A DNA stretch of 64,000 nucleotides from Scolanthus callimorphus (GCA_033964015.1 JAWWUD010000105.1:124001-188000), one strand, 5' to 3'. Counted from the stretch's first letter, positions 44,174 through 54,454 are shown. Notes: a model not told the origin generated them from the letters alone. Translations and numbers: made by a program.

Positions 44174-44851
44174 GGGGGGGTACTCGGATACAAAAATGAC
44201 GGGGGGGGGGGGTCCGACGGAGCTCCAAACTTCATACCCAAAAAATACCTGAGCCACAAATTCTATACCCAAAAAATACCTGCTCCAAAAATGTGATACC
44301 CCCAAAAATACATAACTTTTTATGATGCCAAGCTGGTTAGGTTTCCAGGAAATACCTTATGTTTAAGGCAGTATTTTGATGATCAAATCTACAATCCGCG
44401 CCAAAACTAGTTGACACACACACTCCATTTAGTAACGCTAAAAAATGCTCGCAAGAACGATCACAGACAGGACAACATTAATGCACAACCCCCTCTCCCC
44501 CTGTGCAATGTTGAAATCCCAACTGCACCGCACAAAACTCCGATGATATCCCTACAGGAACAACATTGATTGGGGGGGAAGGGGGGAGAAAAGAGCTTGT
44601 TGGCGGGAGACTCTTGCTAAGGAACCAAATTTTAAGAATAACGGTTCAAACGTTGAGAAATGGGTCAACAGTTTTGGCGGGGATTGTAGCCTGTCAGAAG
44701 TTTTAACCCAAAAAAATACCCGCAAATTTTTGAACCCTGCAAAAAAATTCCTCATAGAATTTTCAACCCAAAAAAATACTTTTACTAGAAATTTCATACC
44801 CAAAAAAAAACCGTCGGACCTCCCCGTCATTTTTATATCCGAGTACCCCCC
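44174..44851. mobile_element. GGGGGGTACTCGGATA-end element with internal AAAAATACC repeats
   Basis: The left end GGGGGGGTACTCGGATACAA then AAATGACGGGG and GGTCCGACGG is inverted at the right end. The interior holds several copies of ATACCCAAAAAATACC and similar phrases on one half. The complementary GTATTTTTTTGGGT occurs on the other half, so the inner parts also pair. Length is about 678 bp with no transposase frame. Confidence 0.75.
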
Positions 44852-44999
44852 TGGGGCTTCAAGCTCATAGGCTTTTGGGGTGACAACGTTTCCCGGAAAC
44901 GGTATATACTCTGAGTCAGATAAAATAGAACAAAAATAGAGACAAATTCCATTTTATACGTGCCTTGAAGGTACGATTTTTATTCACGGCTTTATCACA

Positions 45000-45191
45000 C
45001 GGATATCCAGTCTCAGTATATAATAAATAGAGAATAATACATAAGCGCGCGGAGATATGGAATTTATCTTCGAGTGTTCACATTAATATCGAACGAGTGC
45101 GCGTAGCGAATGAGTGAGATATCAAATGTGAACACGAGAAGATAAATTTCATATCTTCAAGCGTCCATGTATTATTCTGTTTATTATATAA
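45000..45191. mobile_element. MITE with about 65-bp inverted ends
   Basis: The left arm TATATAATAAATAGAGAATA then ATACATAAGCGCGCGGAGAT and ATGGAATTTATCTTCGAGTG is inverted on the right, ending TTTATTATATAAA. The centre has GAACGAGTGCGCGTAGCGAA. It is non-coding and belongs to the family seen at 15488-15622. Confidence 0.75.
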
Positions 45192-45280
45192 ACAAGAACA
45201 CTGCTATGCTCCAGGGAAGCGCCTTTTATTGGCCACAAGGAAGTTTATATAATAAAGGCTTCTTTCAATGCTACCAATGA

Positions 45281-45562
45281 TTACCACTGTATGCATTGCT
45301 ACGCGACCTTCAAAATTCACTGTTGCGATTGGCGATTTTACGCAAGAAAATTTTAATATCAATTTTCTTGAACAGAGAGTTAAACATTCTAGGTAAGGGA
45401 AGCCAAAGGGTGGCTTAAAACCATTTTGGTTGATTTTGCAATCAATATCGATCCAATAAAGCAGCCAAATCCAGCGTTTTGGTTTGATTGACGGCTAAAA
45501 ATCGCGAATCGCCCATCGCAACATTGAATTTTGAGGTCGCGTAGCAATGCATACAGTGGTAA
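45281..45562. mobile_element. 282-bp MITE with TTACCACTGTATGCATTG ends
   Basis: TTACCACTGTATGCATTGCT then ACGCGACC and a CAAAATTCA-type stretch are inverted at the right end, a match of about 55 bp. It lies between two copies of the 45.0-kb MITE. No coding frame beyond short shadows. Confidence 0.75.
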
Positions 45563-45587
45563 CCCTATGGTCAAAATATAAACATCA

Positions 45588-45743
45588 CACGGATATACAG
45601 TCTCAGTATATAATAAATAGAGAATAATACATAAGCGCGCGGAGATATGGAATTTATCTTCGAGTGTTCACATTGATATCGAACGAGTGAGCGTAGCGAA
45701 TGAGTGAGATATCAAATGTGAACACGAGAAGATAAATTTCATA
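45588..45743. repeat. Truncated direct duplicate of 44997-45152
   Basis: About 155 bp starting CACACGGATATACAGTCTCA are nearly identical to 44997-45152, including about 20 bp outside the MITE end. The right arm is missing. The copied flank suggests a segmental duplication instead of a separate insertion. Confidence 0.75.
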
Positions 45744-46329
45744 CTGGAAAAAGGAAAGTAAAATCATGAACAACTGTAACTGTAAGATTCATATTAAATA
45801 TAAAAATAATCACTGTTGGTTTCCAAGACATCTATTTGACGTTTTACTGTTCCACTAGTATACATGCTTTTCCTCTATTATTTGTTCAGCTAGTTACGTT
45901 GCAAGATCGTCATTATACAACAATGATTGATAAACATACAACATGGAAGAATTGAGTGGAATTAGCTTCTCCTCTCCGAACACTAACTAGTACGTTATAA
46001 GAAGCCCGACGTGAAAACACCAAAGACTCGCGCATGTGCAAACGTTTGGCAGCGGGGAGCCGTGGGCTATCTCGGGAAAAGCATTGCATTTTGTAATTTG
46101 TGTTTTGCGCTTTTTGAGCTCTCAAAACACTATTTTGCTTTGATTATCTGTTAATATAAATGGAGTTGTGGTGAAGATTATACCGATGCCTCGGACTTGT
46201 GTGCAGAAAGATAGGGATCAATTTTGATCCAACACGGTTTGCTCAGACCTTCAGTGCATCGGGGCGAGCGCAAGACAACCTATTCGCGAACAAATTATTG
46301 TCTATTAATGATATAATAATTGATTTTAG

Positions 46330-46381
46330 GAGTACACATCTTCATCCTGTTTTCTTCATGGAGCTCATCAACCGCTTTCCA
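46330..46381 (+). CDS. Exon of a MYBBP1A-like host gene
   Basis: This is a 52-bp exon. The acceptor is ATAATTGATTTTAG and the donor is TTTCCA/GTAAGT. Its first base completes an Arg codon begun at 41576. The rest reads STHLHPVFFMELINRFP in phase 0. In MYBBP1A the block after F-x-x-K-R has the form of a short loop then a phenylalanine-rich helix with xLFxRHP, which is the same spacing. No further exon was recognised downstream, so the 3' end of the gene is not located. Confidence 0.6.
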
Positions 46382-46556
46382 GTAAGTGAAAATGTGTTTA
46401 AACGACTAAGGTTGCATGTTAACTGCTATGCTTGCTATGTTTTGTATGAAACTATAAAGACTTCGATTACTTACACCTACCTGAAGTCAGCTGTAATAAT
46501 AGTTCAGTTTGCTCAATGAAAAAACTACTAAGGTTGCATGTTACTGAAAAAAAATG

Positions 46557-46660
46557 AAAACAACTGATATCATTCTTTTCTCTAGAGAAGCAAACTATAT
46601 AGTTAGTAATAATAATTCCATGGTGTGCTTCTCTAGAGAAAAGAATGTTGGCAGTTGTTT
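46557..46660. mobile_element. 104-bp hairpin MITE
   Basis: AAAACAACTGATATCATTCT then TTTCTCTAGAGAAGCA is inverted at the right end (TGCTTCTCTAGAGAAAAGAA ... TTGTTTT). A 32-base AT-rich loop separates the arms. Confidence 0.65.
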
Positions 46661-46861
46661 TTCTTTTTTTTAACTCGTGGGTTACTATGGTAACCCCGAG
46701 TTGTAGTTGGGACCCGATGTCACTCACCCCTACGTTAGCTCATGAGCTCGACATTAGCATAATTTATGTTGATTTATGTTGATTATTTATTAAGTTATGT
46801 GTTCATTTTACCTACCCCTCCCTCGAAACATTCGCTTATCTTTCCCTTCCCCATCCACTTT

Positions 46862-46960
46862 GCGGTCTCCCATCCAACTACTAACCTTGCCGGATCGTGC
46901 TTAACTTTAAAAGATTGCCCGAGTCACGCGCTTACCAACTGCGCCACGGGGACCTCGTGA
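46862..46960 (-). repeat. tRNA-5S rRNA composite SINE segment
   Basis: On -, GTCCCCGTGGCGCAGTTGGT then AAGCGCGTGACTC is a tRNA 5' half with a good A-box. It runs into AAGTTAAGCACG...CCGGC and then GGTTAGTAGTTGGATGGGAG then ACCGC, which is the internal control and loop E region of 5S rRNA with a few changes. A tRNA-like head fused to a 5S-like body suggests a chimeric SINE. The tail beyond about 46862 is C/T-rich on + and unrecognised. Confidence 0.7.
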
Positions 46961-47045
46961 CGTATCAATCGTGAAAAACTGATTATTGTGTGTCAAACGT
47001 CCCAGGGTTTGGTTGGTTTAGGCTCTCCGCAGGTTCTCTGTCTCA

Positions 47046-47360
47046 CAAGTTCACTGTGTTTTGAAAGGCTTAAAATTACTCTTGCGTTGTTGTAAAGTTG
47101 ACTATGTACGAATTCGAACAATATTCGACCGATGTGAATGCTCATGACCGTGAGATACGAATCGCCCAAACTTCGGGCAAACTTCAGGTTCACTGTTTCG
47201 CAAGTTCTCTGCGTTTGAAAGGCTTAAAATTACTCTTGCGTTGTTAAGTTGACTATGTACGAATTCGAACAATATTCGACCGATGTGAATGCTCATGACC
47301 GTGAGATACGAGTCGCCTAAACTTCTGGCAAACTTCGCAAGTTCACTGTGTTTTGAAAGG
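47046..47360. repeat. Tandem duplication, about 155-bp unit, 2.1 copies
   Basis: CAAGTTCACTGTGTTTTGAA then AGGCTTAAAATTACTCTTGC and TTGACTATGTACGAATTCGA repeats at 47201. A third partial copy (GTTCACTGTGTTTTGAAAGG) starts near 47341. The copies differ by small indels. Confidence 0.85.
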
Positions 47361-47589
47361 ACTTATATCTTCCCTAAAGGCGAAAATCGCGACTTTTACT
47401 TATCGAACATTATTGTTGTGATGCTAATGTATTTGCCAATTAATCGTATCCCGTCAACGATTCAGTTCGCGGCTTAAAATTACTCTCAGGTTGACTATGT
47501 AAATACGAGAATCTGGCAGCTGCCACACTCAATGAACTTGTACGTGTGACTGGTCACGCCGAAGGCTATAAAATATTATTGGAAGTTGT

Positions 47590-47655
47590 GGTTGTGGTGT
47601 AGTGGTTATGACTCATTCTTCTAGTGCCGGGGGTATCCTGTTCAACCCGAGGTCA
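47590..47655 (+). repeat. Degenerate tRNA-like sequence
   Basis: An A-box-like TGGTGTAGTGGTTATGACT and, 40 bp later, TGTTCAACCCGAGG in the B-box position. The stems are weak, so it is probably a decayed SINE head. Confidence 0.35.
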
Positions 47656-47659
47656 ACAC

Positions 47660-48760
47660 ATTTCTTTTTTTTTTCTTTTTTTAAATCGTTCATGTACTTT
47701 TTCTTTTCTTAAACTTTTTTTTTTCGCCACACACACACAAGTGAGAAAAAAAAATGACATCGGCTGCTTTGAAAATTTGAAAGACCGTGAAGCGTATGAA
47801 ACAATGTGGCAGATAGCTATTTCGATGAAATATATTACAGCTGCTTCAGGTAACACGCGACTTCGCCGTTGTCAGATTCTTTGAGTTTGGCAGTTGGATT
47901 TTCTGCGTTGTCAATCAATGCAATCCATGTGAGCCAATGAAATCCTTGCCCAGTGCATTTGTTTGGCTTCCTTTGCGAGACAATTCACTGCACTAGGCGA
48001 TTTGATTGACGTCGCAGAAAAAACAAACTGCCAAAAAATATTTTGAACGCGCTGGGTCGCGTGTTACCTGAAACAGCTGTAACAGGCGTACAGATTTTTT
48101 TTTAGGGAAGCGAGATCGCACATTTTTAGCTTTCCTTCTCATAGGCGGCGGACCAAGGGGTGGGGGGGGGGGCAGAGGGTGCTCGAGCACCCCCACCTTT
48201 TGAACTGAGGGGGCTGAGCACCCCCACTTTTTGAAGCTATATATATTTTTTTGTATTTACATGTAAAGCCAAGAAAAGGAATAGAAGAATTAAAAGAAGC
48301 GCGCCCTTTTTTTATCTGTGCTGTAATCACGTTGCGATTGGTCTCACTACAGTCATATGAAATCCGCTCTATTTAACAATTAGACAGATAGTCATATAGA
48401 TGCATAAACTGAGATTATTGGTGTTTTTTTCTCGGGATAAGTGTATGGATTTGAATTCACTAGGAAAAGAGTTTGAGGGTGACTAGATTTGGTAGCGGTA
48501 AGTAGAATGTCCATGTATTTAACTGAGTTAAATACCTAATGTTTATTTAATGAGGTATTTAACTCTGTATATACCCGGGATGTTCCACTTACAGCTATTC
48601 AATTCTTTTCATCAGCCCCACTCTTCCCTAGAGAATTTCAAATCCCTTCCCGGCTTTAAGTTACTTAGGTATGTACGAGGTATGTACGTTAGTTGGAGAC
48701 CTCAAAAACACAATGGAAACCGTGTCAATCATGTAATAATTGATATTATACAGCTACCCT
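47660..48760. other. Unrecognised sequence with MITE scraps
   Basis: A 16-bp palindrome GGGTGCTCGAGCACCC (about 48177) sits beside two copies of AGCACCCCCACYTTTTGAA. ACAGTCATATGAAATCCGCT near 48350 is a lone terminus of the 20382/24354 MITE family. No gene recognised. Confidence 0.4.
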
Positions 48761-48863
48761 GCTCTTGAGTTCTGGATTATTCATATATGGAGGTGCTATC
48801 AATACTTATGGATTATCCATAAGTGAGGTTAAGTGGATATGTTGTGTGTTCTCTCAAATCAAA

Positions 48864-49109
48864 ATGGCTTCCAAGCATGTGAAAAGCAGCAGCAGTTCGT
48901 GTTCTTTGGAATTCGAGGTCAAGGAATGCGTTGGAGAACAGGAACTGGAGTTCCTGTTCTACTCAAACGAGCCCTTAGCTAGCGACTGCTATTCTGGGTT
49001 GAATTCTGACACAGAAGCCGATAAAAAACTGATAAAAAACAATATGGTAGCAGATATTGCACTTGCTTTCTTGACTTGTGGCATTGAAAACCTGGATAAA
49101 GTGGATTAG
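48864..49109 (+). CDS. Small unrecognised open frame
   Basis: An 81-codon frame runs from an ATG at 48864 to TAG. It has a serine-rich start (MASKHVKSSSSSCSLEFEVK), then an acidic segment with EPLASDCYSGLNSDTEAD, and a closing helix-like AFLTCGIENLDKVD. The EPLASD...SDTEAD run loosely recalls acidic N-terminal linkers in P2X7-type or SWIM-type cnidarian transposon proteins. I cannot assign a function, and it may be a fragment. Confidence 0.3.
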   Translation: MASKHVKSSSSSCSLEFEVKECVGEQELEFLFYSNEPLASDCYSGLNSDTEADKKLIKNNMVADIALAFLTCGIENLDKVD

Positions 49110-50440
49110 CTTGCTTGTGGAAATTGAGATTTTTCGCCAGGGGGAACACATTTAGGCCTACTCTTATCAGCGAACAAAGAAAGCTTTTATCATAGCAAGT
49201 TTTTATGTTCCATAGGGACTTAATAGACAATTGCTATTTTCGGAGCGTGACTGCTATTGATTAGATTTGGCCTAATGAGCTCCCTGGAAAAACGTCAGAT
49301 TTCATTATCATTCATAAACAAGAGAGCTTCAAATCTGCGTGCAAGAGTAGAGGGTGAATCTCGTAACTTTGTAATTTTCTTCTATACCAAATAAGCACAC
49401 ATAATGGTCAAACTTGGTTTCAAAGGTTTACCATTGCCACAAGGTTAACGTCTATATATATCTTAGCAAGAAATACTACGTAATAACAACACATTTTAAC
49501 GCGACATTCTTGTAATAAATTCATAGCGCTTTCACGATTTCTTTCCTCGGCAAATAATTTTCCAACACTTTAGTAGTTCATCGTATTTACAATCTGACCT
49601 TCCGCAAAGTTTAATACATTACTATACAATATAGTGCCGAAGGAAGAGCCCCAAAGAATGAGTTTTCGGAGCACTATTAAAATTCAATTGAAGCCGACCA
49701 GAATCAGCCTTCTAATTTGGCCAAAGTTGACGGCATTTTTATTACCGCGTTTCTGTTCCGACGAATTCTCTGTAACTTAGCTCAATTTGAGATTACTTCA
49801 ACTGGAATCGATTCCTGGAGTTTGAGCCAAAAAAACCGGCAATTTTTTTTCTAGTACGACTTGAATATGAAATTAGGGTCTCGCAAAAATTTAGATTGTG
49901 ACTTCTAAAATGTTTCCAAGAAGATCGGTTATTAAGAACTTATTTATACATCATTAAGGTAGGATTTGAAAAAAGAATTATAACAATAGAGGAAAAGACA
50001 CAAAAGTTATAGCCTTGAGTTTGGCGACGCAGATTTGCGCTCTAGACACAGTTGGGTGCATTTTGAATTTCGAATGAGTCACCTTAAACAAGTGGATATT
50101 TGGGTACCAGGGCTGTGAAAACTCCAGACCTCTGCTAGTGTGCATCTATTATGGCATGAGTGAAGCATGGCTCATCATCACCATCTGACTAGGTTGAATG
50201 TTTAGAGCATTTCCCTCCCATTACATGGATACAAAGCTACACAATAGCAGGAACATAATTGTACTACTTGGCCCTATGGACTTTTCACCATTGATGAATG
50301 TTTGCTAAAAATGTCCCTGGCTTGCACCTTCAGTTGTGAAGATTTTCTAACAAGGAAGACACATTTGTTGACTCGGCTTACTCAGGGGTATGACTAGTTT
50401 TCAGGAAAACTAGGTGGTCTGCTTCAGTGGGGACGTAAAC
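49110..50440. other. No recognisable feature
   Basis: No coding frame, repeat end or RNA motif recognised. Confidence 0.4.
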
Positions 50441-50441
50441 A

Positions 50442-50641
50442 AGGACAACAACAACCAAAGGTTGAGATTTGTGTTAAACACTGTGGAGAAATGGTGTTTT
50501 GCTGACATTTCAAGCACTAAGCCCTTCGTCGGATCAAACAGAAAAAAGTTAACTCCAAGCTAGGTAACGCTTGAGAGGTCAGCAAAACACCATTTCTCCA
50601 CGGTGTTTAACATAAATCTCAACCTTTGGTTGTTGTTGTCC
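50442..50641. mobile_element. 200-bp MITE with about 65-bp inverted ends
   Basis: GGACAACAACAACCAAAGGT then TGAGATTTGTGTTAAACACT and GTGGAGAAATGGTGTTTTGC is inverted at the right end. The centre is CTAAGCCCTTCGTCGGATC. No clear target duplication seen. Confidence 0.75.
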
Positions 50642-50908
50642 AAGCTTATATGAGGTACTCGAAATCGTTTTAGCACAATGCCATGTGCATGTCTTCGATT
50701 CCAAATTGATGTGAAAAGTTTTCAATAGTACACTGTACTGTACCTCCAAATGTTAGAACAGCATGAGGCCAGTAATCTATTACAGGCGATGGGCTTGCTA
50801 CATGTTTTTGGCTTTTAAACAAACATGATTGGAACTTGAACTGTTTATCAGGCATTTTTTGAAGGTGGAGTTTAAATTGTTCACACATTTTAAAATTGAA
50901 CTCCTTAT

Positions 50909-52514
50909 AATATATAGATTTAGCCACTGGCTAAAAGCGAAGCTCCCGGTTATAAAATTTTCTGTGCGAATGATTCCCATGTGTACATGGTTTATACTAT
51001 AGGCTTTTTAAGAAAAAATGTCTCTTGATATGTATACAACAGTGTTTTCTTCGGTATGTTGCTGCATTGACACAATACAAATACAGGGACGAAAATAAGC
51101 ATCCTGTCAAGTGAGATAAAAACCTCCTTCAGAAAAATTAAGGTATTAATTCCTTCAAATGGAATGATTCAAAAGTGCAATAAAGAGAATATTTTTTCAA
51201 GCATAGATGGCGTCGTCGATGACGTTATATCACTTTACCACTTTATTTCGCGGCTCACCTGACCGTGACCTAGACTATACTACCAAAGTTTGGTTGTTTT
51301 AGAATCTTCCCTTCACGATATATCAATTTGTCAAGCATATATGACGTCATCAATTCATATCACGTGACCACATCATTTCGCTCATCTGGTGACCTAGACT
51401 ACACTACCCAAGTTTGGTTGTTTTAGAGTCTTCCCTTCACGAGATATTAATTGTTCAAGCATAGATGACGTCATCGATTACGACATATCACGTGACCACT
51501 TTATTTCGCTCAGCTGGTGACCTAGAATACACTACAAAAGTTTGGTTGTTTCAGAGTCTTCCCTTCACGAGATATCAAATTTTTAGGCATAGATGACGTC
51601 ATCGATGACGTCATATCACGTGACCACCTCATTTCGCTCAACTGGTGACCTAGACTACACCACCCAAGTTTGGTCGTTTTTGAGTCTTCACTTCACGAGT
51701 TATTAATTTTTCAGGCATAGATGACGTCATCGTTGATGTCATATCACGTGACCAACTCATTTCACCCAACTGGTGACCTAGACTACACTACCCAAGTTTG
51801 GTTGTTTTAGAGTCTTCCCTTCCCGATATATTAATTTTTCAAGCATAAGTGACGTCATCGATGACGTTACATCACGTGACCACTTTATTTCGCTCATCTC
51901 ATGATCTAGACTACACTACCAAAATTTGGTTGTTTTAGAGTCTTTCCTTCACGAGATATTAATTTTTGAAGCATAGATGACGTCATCGATGACGTCACAT
52001 CACGTGACCACTTCATTTCGCTCATCTGATGACCTAGACTACACTACCAAAGTTTGGTTGTTTTAGAGTCTTCCCTTCACGAGATATTAATTTTTCAAGC
52101 ATATATGACGTCATCGATGGCGTCACATCACGTGACCGTGTCACATCACTCCCCTTGTGGCATAGACAAAATATGCCAAGTATGGTTGTCTTAGCATGTT
52201 CCCTTGAAGAGATATGATTTTTTCTTTGCATACCACAGGGTTCCCATGTGTACACGGACGGACGGACGGACGGACACCACCGGACGGCGTACGCTATAGG
52301 TTTAATACCAGAAAAATAAAGAAAAAATCATACTTTGACAAACTTTCAAAGACCATCAGAGGAACTCTACACCAAAGTCACGTGCTCTCACGCCATCAAT
52401 GACGTCATCAAAATAATGCCCGTGACGTTCAAAAATCACTCGATAGTATACGTTTTTCCCTTAGGTATGGTGCTCCGCTTGCGCGGGCCTTGGGCCCGCG
52501 CTGGAGCTCCGCTA
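50909..52514 (+). mobile_element. Helentron-like element, long subfamily I copy
   Basis: The 5' end is ATATATAGATTTAGCCACTG, then AGCGAAGCTCC. About eight units of roughly 128 bp have CRE palindromes, many slightly mutated, near 51208, 51340, 51468, 51595, 51722, 51850, 51978 and 52107. A CGGACGGACGG microsatellite lies at about 52256-52286. The 3' end, with the 9-bp-stem hairpin and GGAGCTCCGCTAA, finishes at 52514. The 5' terminus of another copy follows without a gap. Confidence 0.8.
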
Positions 52515-52665
52515 ATATATAGATTTAGCCACTGGCTAAAAGCGGAGCTCCCTCAGTTACATATTTTTCCATGTGAATGGAAAAGGGTTCCCATTAAGGT
52601 ACCAACTCCTTCCAATGGAATGATATTATAGCAAAGTACAAATGGCAATAAAGAGAAAAACGTTA
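52515..52665 (+). mobile_element. Helentron-like 5' fragment in tandem with the previous copy
   Basis: TATATAGATTTAGCCACTGG then CTAAAAGCGGAGCTCC begins directly at the 3' end of the upstream element. It continues with a segment resembling 51140-51190 (TTCCAATGGAATGAT, GCAATAAAGAGAA) and fades near 52665. No CRE units remain. Confidence 0.7.
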
Positions 52666-52669
52666 TTTG

Positions 52670-53385
52670 ACATGACTTTTACTGTGTCATCTTCCAATAT
52701 CTCCAAATTTATTGAAAATGTTAGTGATATTGTATAAAACACACTACGGAGGAATGAGTATGGATCTCTTCTGGAATCCTATGATTCTACAATACTTAAT
52801 TAATTAGATTAGAATCAAAAACGTATATGTAATTTATAGCTGGAATGCTTGAACTAAAACTTGAACAGCCAATAAGAAATATATTTCCCAGGTATGAAAG
52901 AATAGGCTTGGAGTGGGGCACTCCCTAATATATTGTTTTTGGGGCTCCTGAGGTCTGCCATGTTTTTTTTTGTCACTGATAGGGTATGTTTTTCAGTATG
53001 GCTTCTCAAAATTAGTGATGATAAAACCTTTACATAGAAATGCATTCAAAACCATTCCACCGCCATAGCTAATGGGGGGGAGTAACATTTTCAATGTCAA
53101 CATGACTTGCCCACCCAGCAAAAAAAAAGGATGACCTAGGCTTGCCCCCCCCCCCCCCCCCCCCCCCCCCGCCAGAAATTTCTACCTTAGGCCTTGATAA
53201 CACCAGAAGCTGATATTTCATGCAAATCAGACATAAGACACACCTTGAGAAAGGTGTCACATGCAAAACAGAAACTTCTCAATGCCATAACAAGGTTTGT
53301 GTCGCATGCAAAACAGAAACCTCGCAATGCCATAACTCGGATGATACCCAAAATTCAATTTCTCTAAATCTATATACCGATTTTC
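52670..53385. other. Unrecognised sequence with a long C run
   Basis: Contains a C homopolymer tract of about 28 bp near 53143-53170. A short direct repeat (TGCAAAACAGAAACYTC, with CAATGCCATAAC) occurs at about 53261 and 53308. TCTAAATCTATATACCG near 53362 resembles an inverted Helentron-like 5' terminus. No gene. Confidence 0.4.
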
Positions 53386-53386
53386 A

Positions 53387-54040
53387 TAGCGGAGCTCCCG
53401 CGGGCGCCCCATAGCTACATGCAGGAGAAAAAGGAAGGAAACAAAAGTGTATATGCATCGACCGATTCTGTGATGGACTTCCGGTTTCCGTGTGTCCGTC
53501 GTCGCACAGGCCACCCACCAGTTTTGAGCGGGAAAATGAGCACGCGCGCGCTTCAATTTAAGCCGGGGAAATACGAGGCACAAAATCCCTCAACTTGTCG
53601 CGCAACATCGTTGCGTTGCAAGTTGATGATCGATGTTGCGCGTTTTTCATCTCGCGCCACAACTTGTCGCGCAACAAAAACATTTGTTGCAGGTTGTGAA
53701 AACTTGTTGCGCGAAGTACAACGCGGGTCTACTTTGAGACACAAATTCTGGCTTTGTTGCTCGTTTTTCATCAAACACACAACTTGTCGCGCAACATTTT
53801 GCCTATACAATTCAAGTTGGTTGGTCAATAGAAATGAAGTGCTAAGGGGCCAAATTCGCCTTGGACTCGCATGTGTGATCATCAAAACAAAATGTTGCGC
53901 GACAAGTTGTGAATTTGATGAAAAACGAGCAACAAACATTAGACTTGCAACGCAGCAATGTTGCGCGACAAGTTGAGGGATTTTGTGCCTCGTATTTCCC
54001 CGGCTTTAGTTGGCGATGGTCGGCGATTTTTGTTTAGAGT
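53387..54040 (-). mobile_element. Helentron-like variant tail, split by a MITE
   Basis: On -, the 3' terminus at 53387 reads ...GGCGCCCGCGGGAGCTCCGCTA. It is preceded by CTCCTGCATGTAGCTATGGG, a GGACTTCC segment and GAGCACGCTC-type sequence, as at 63298-63483. The MITE at 53561-54005 interrupts it, and GGCGATTTTTG resumes afterwards. Internal CRE units are absent. Confidence 0.6.
53561..54005. mobile_element. Harbinger-like MITE with TTA flanks
   Basis: AGCCGGGGAAATACGAGGCA then CAAAATCCCTCAACTTGTCG and CGCAACAT is inverted at the right end, an arm of about 60 bp. The inside repeats CAACTTGTCGCGCAACA several times in both orientations. TTA flanks both sides (53558-53560 and 54006-54008). Homologous sequence at 63300 lacks the insertion. 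The open frames on both strands (53419-53976, 53553-53939) are shadows of this repeat. Confidence 0.8.
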
Positions 54041-54222
54041 TTTTGTTATTTCGTGTAAAACGGAAACGTTTCTAAAGTAAGCTGTCAAATCAAGGTATTT
54101 TAGACTAAAAGTCTACAGCAATGGAGCGGAGACAGATAATATGTCGATGAACACGGTTGTTTCACAAGGGAAAAGAAGCGAAGTTATGAGGGACGGAGAA
54201 TGGAAGGGAAATAGAGCAGGGA

Positions 54223-54450
54223 ATGTCGGAAGACAAATGCGACCGCATGATCGAGAGAGAACGGGAAATTAATGTTCTCAGCAAGAGGGTGGAGGTAGCC
54301 CTAGCCAAAATGTCGAAACCTGAAGATGATTTAAAAAGGCAGAGACGAAAAATAACAAAAAAAGCGTCTACAACAAGGAAAGATAGAAGGGCAGCGCCAG
54401 ATAATCGGAGAGGGAAGGTCAAAACTCGGAAGACTGTCGTCGTGCCGTGA
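54223..54450 (+). CDS. Small basic open frame, unrecognised
   Basis: The 75-codon frame opens MSEDKCDRMIEREREINVLS. It continues as a heptad-like coil (KRVEVALAKMSKPEDDLKRQ) and ends in a basic tail with RRKITKKAST and RRGKVKTRKTVVVP. Coil plus basic tail could be a DNA- or RNA-binding fragment, or a nucleolar tail exon. I have no evidence for either, and there are no clear splice sites. Confidence 0.3.
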   Translation: MSEDKCDRMIEREREINVLSKRVEVALAKMSKPEDDLKRQRRKITKKASTTRKDRRAAPDNRRGKVKTRKTVVVP

Positions 54451-54454
54451 AATG

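Noticed and set aside
53069..53266. Frame with a polyglycine run
   Set aside because: The glycines come from a homopolymer C tract. No motif or splice site supports a protein.
53419..53976. 185-codon open frame, the longest in the window
   Set aside because: It lies almost wholly inside a palindromic MITE and its antisense is equally open, so it is a repeat artefact.
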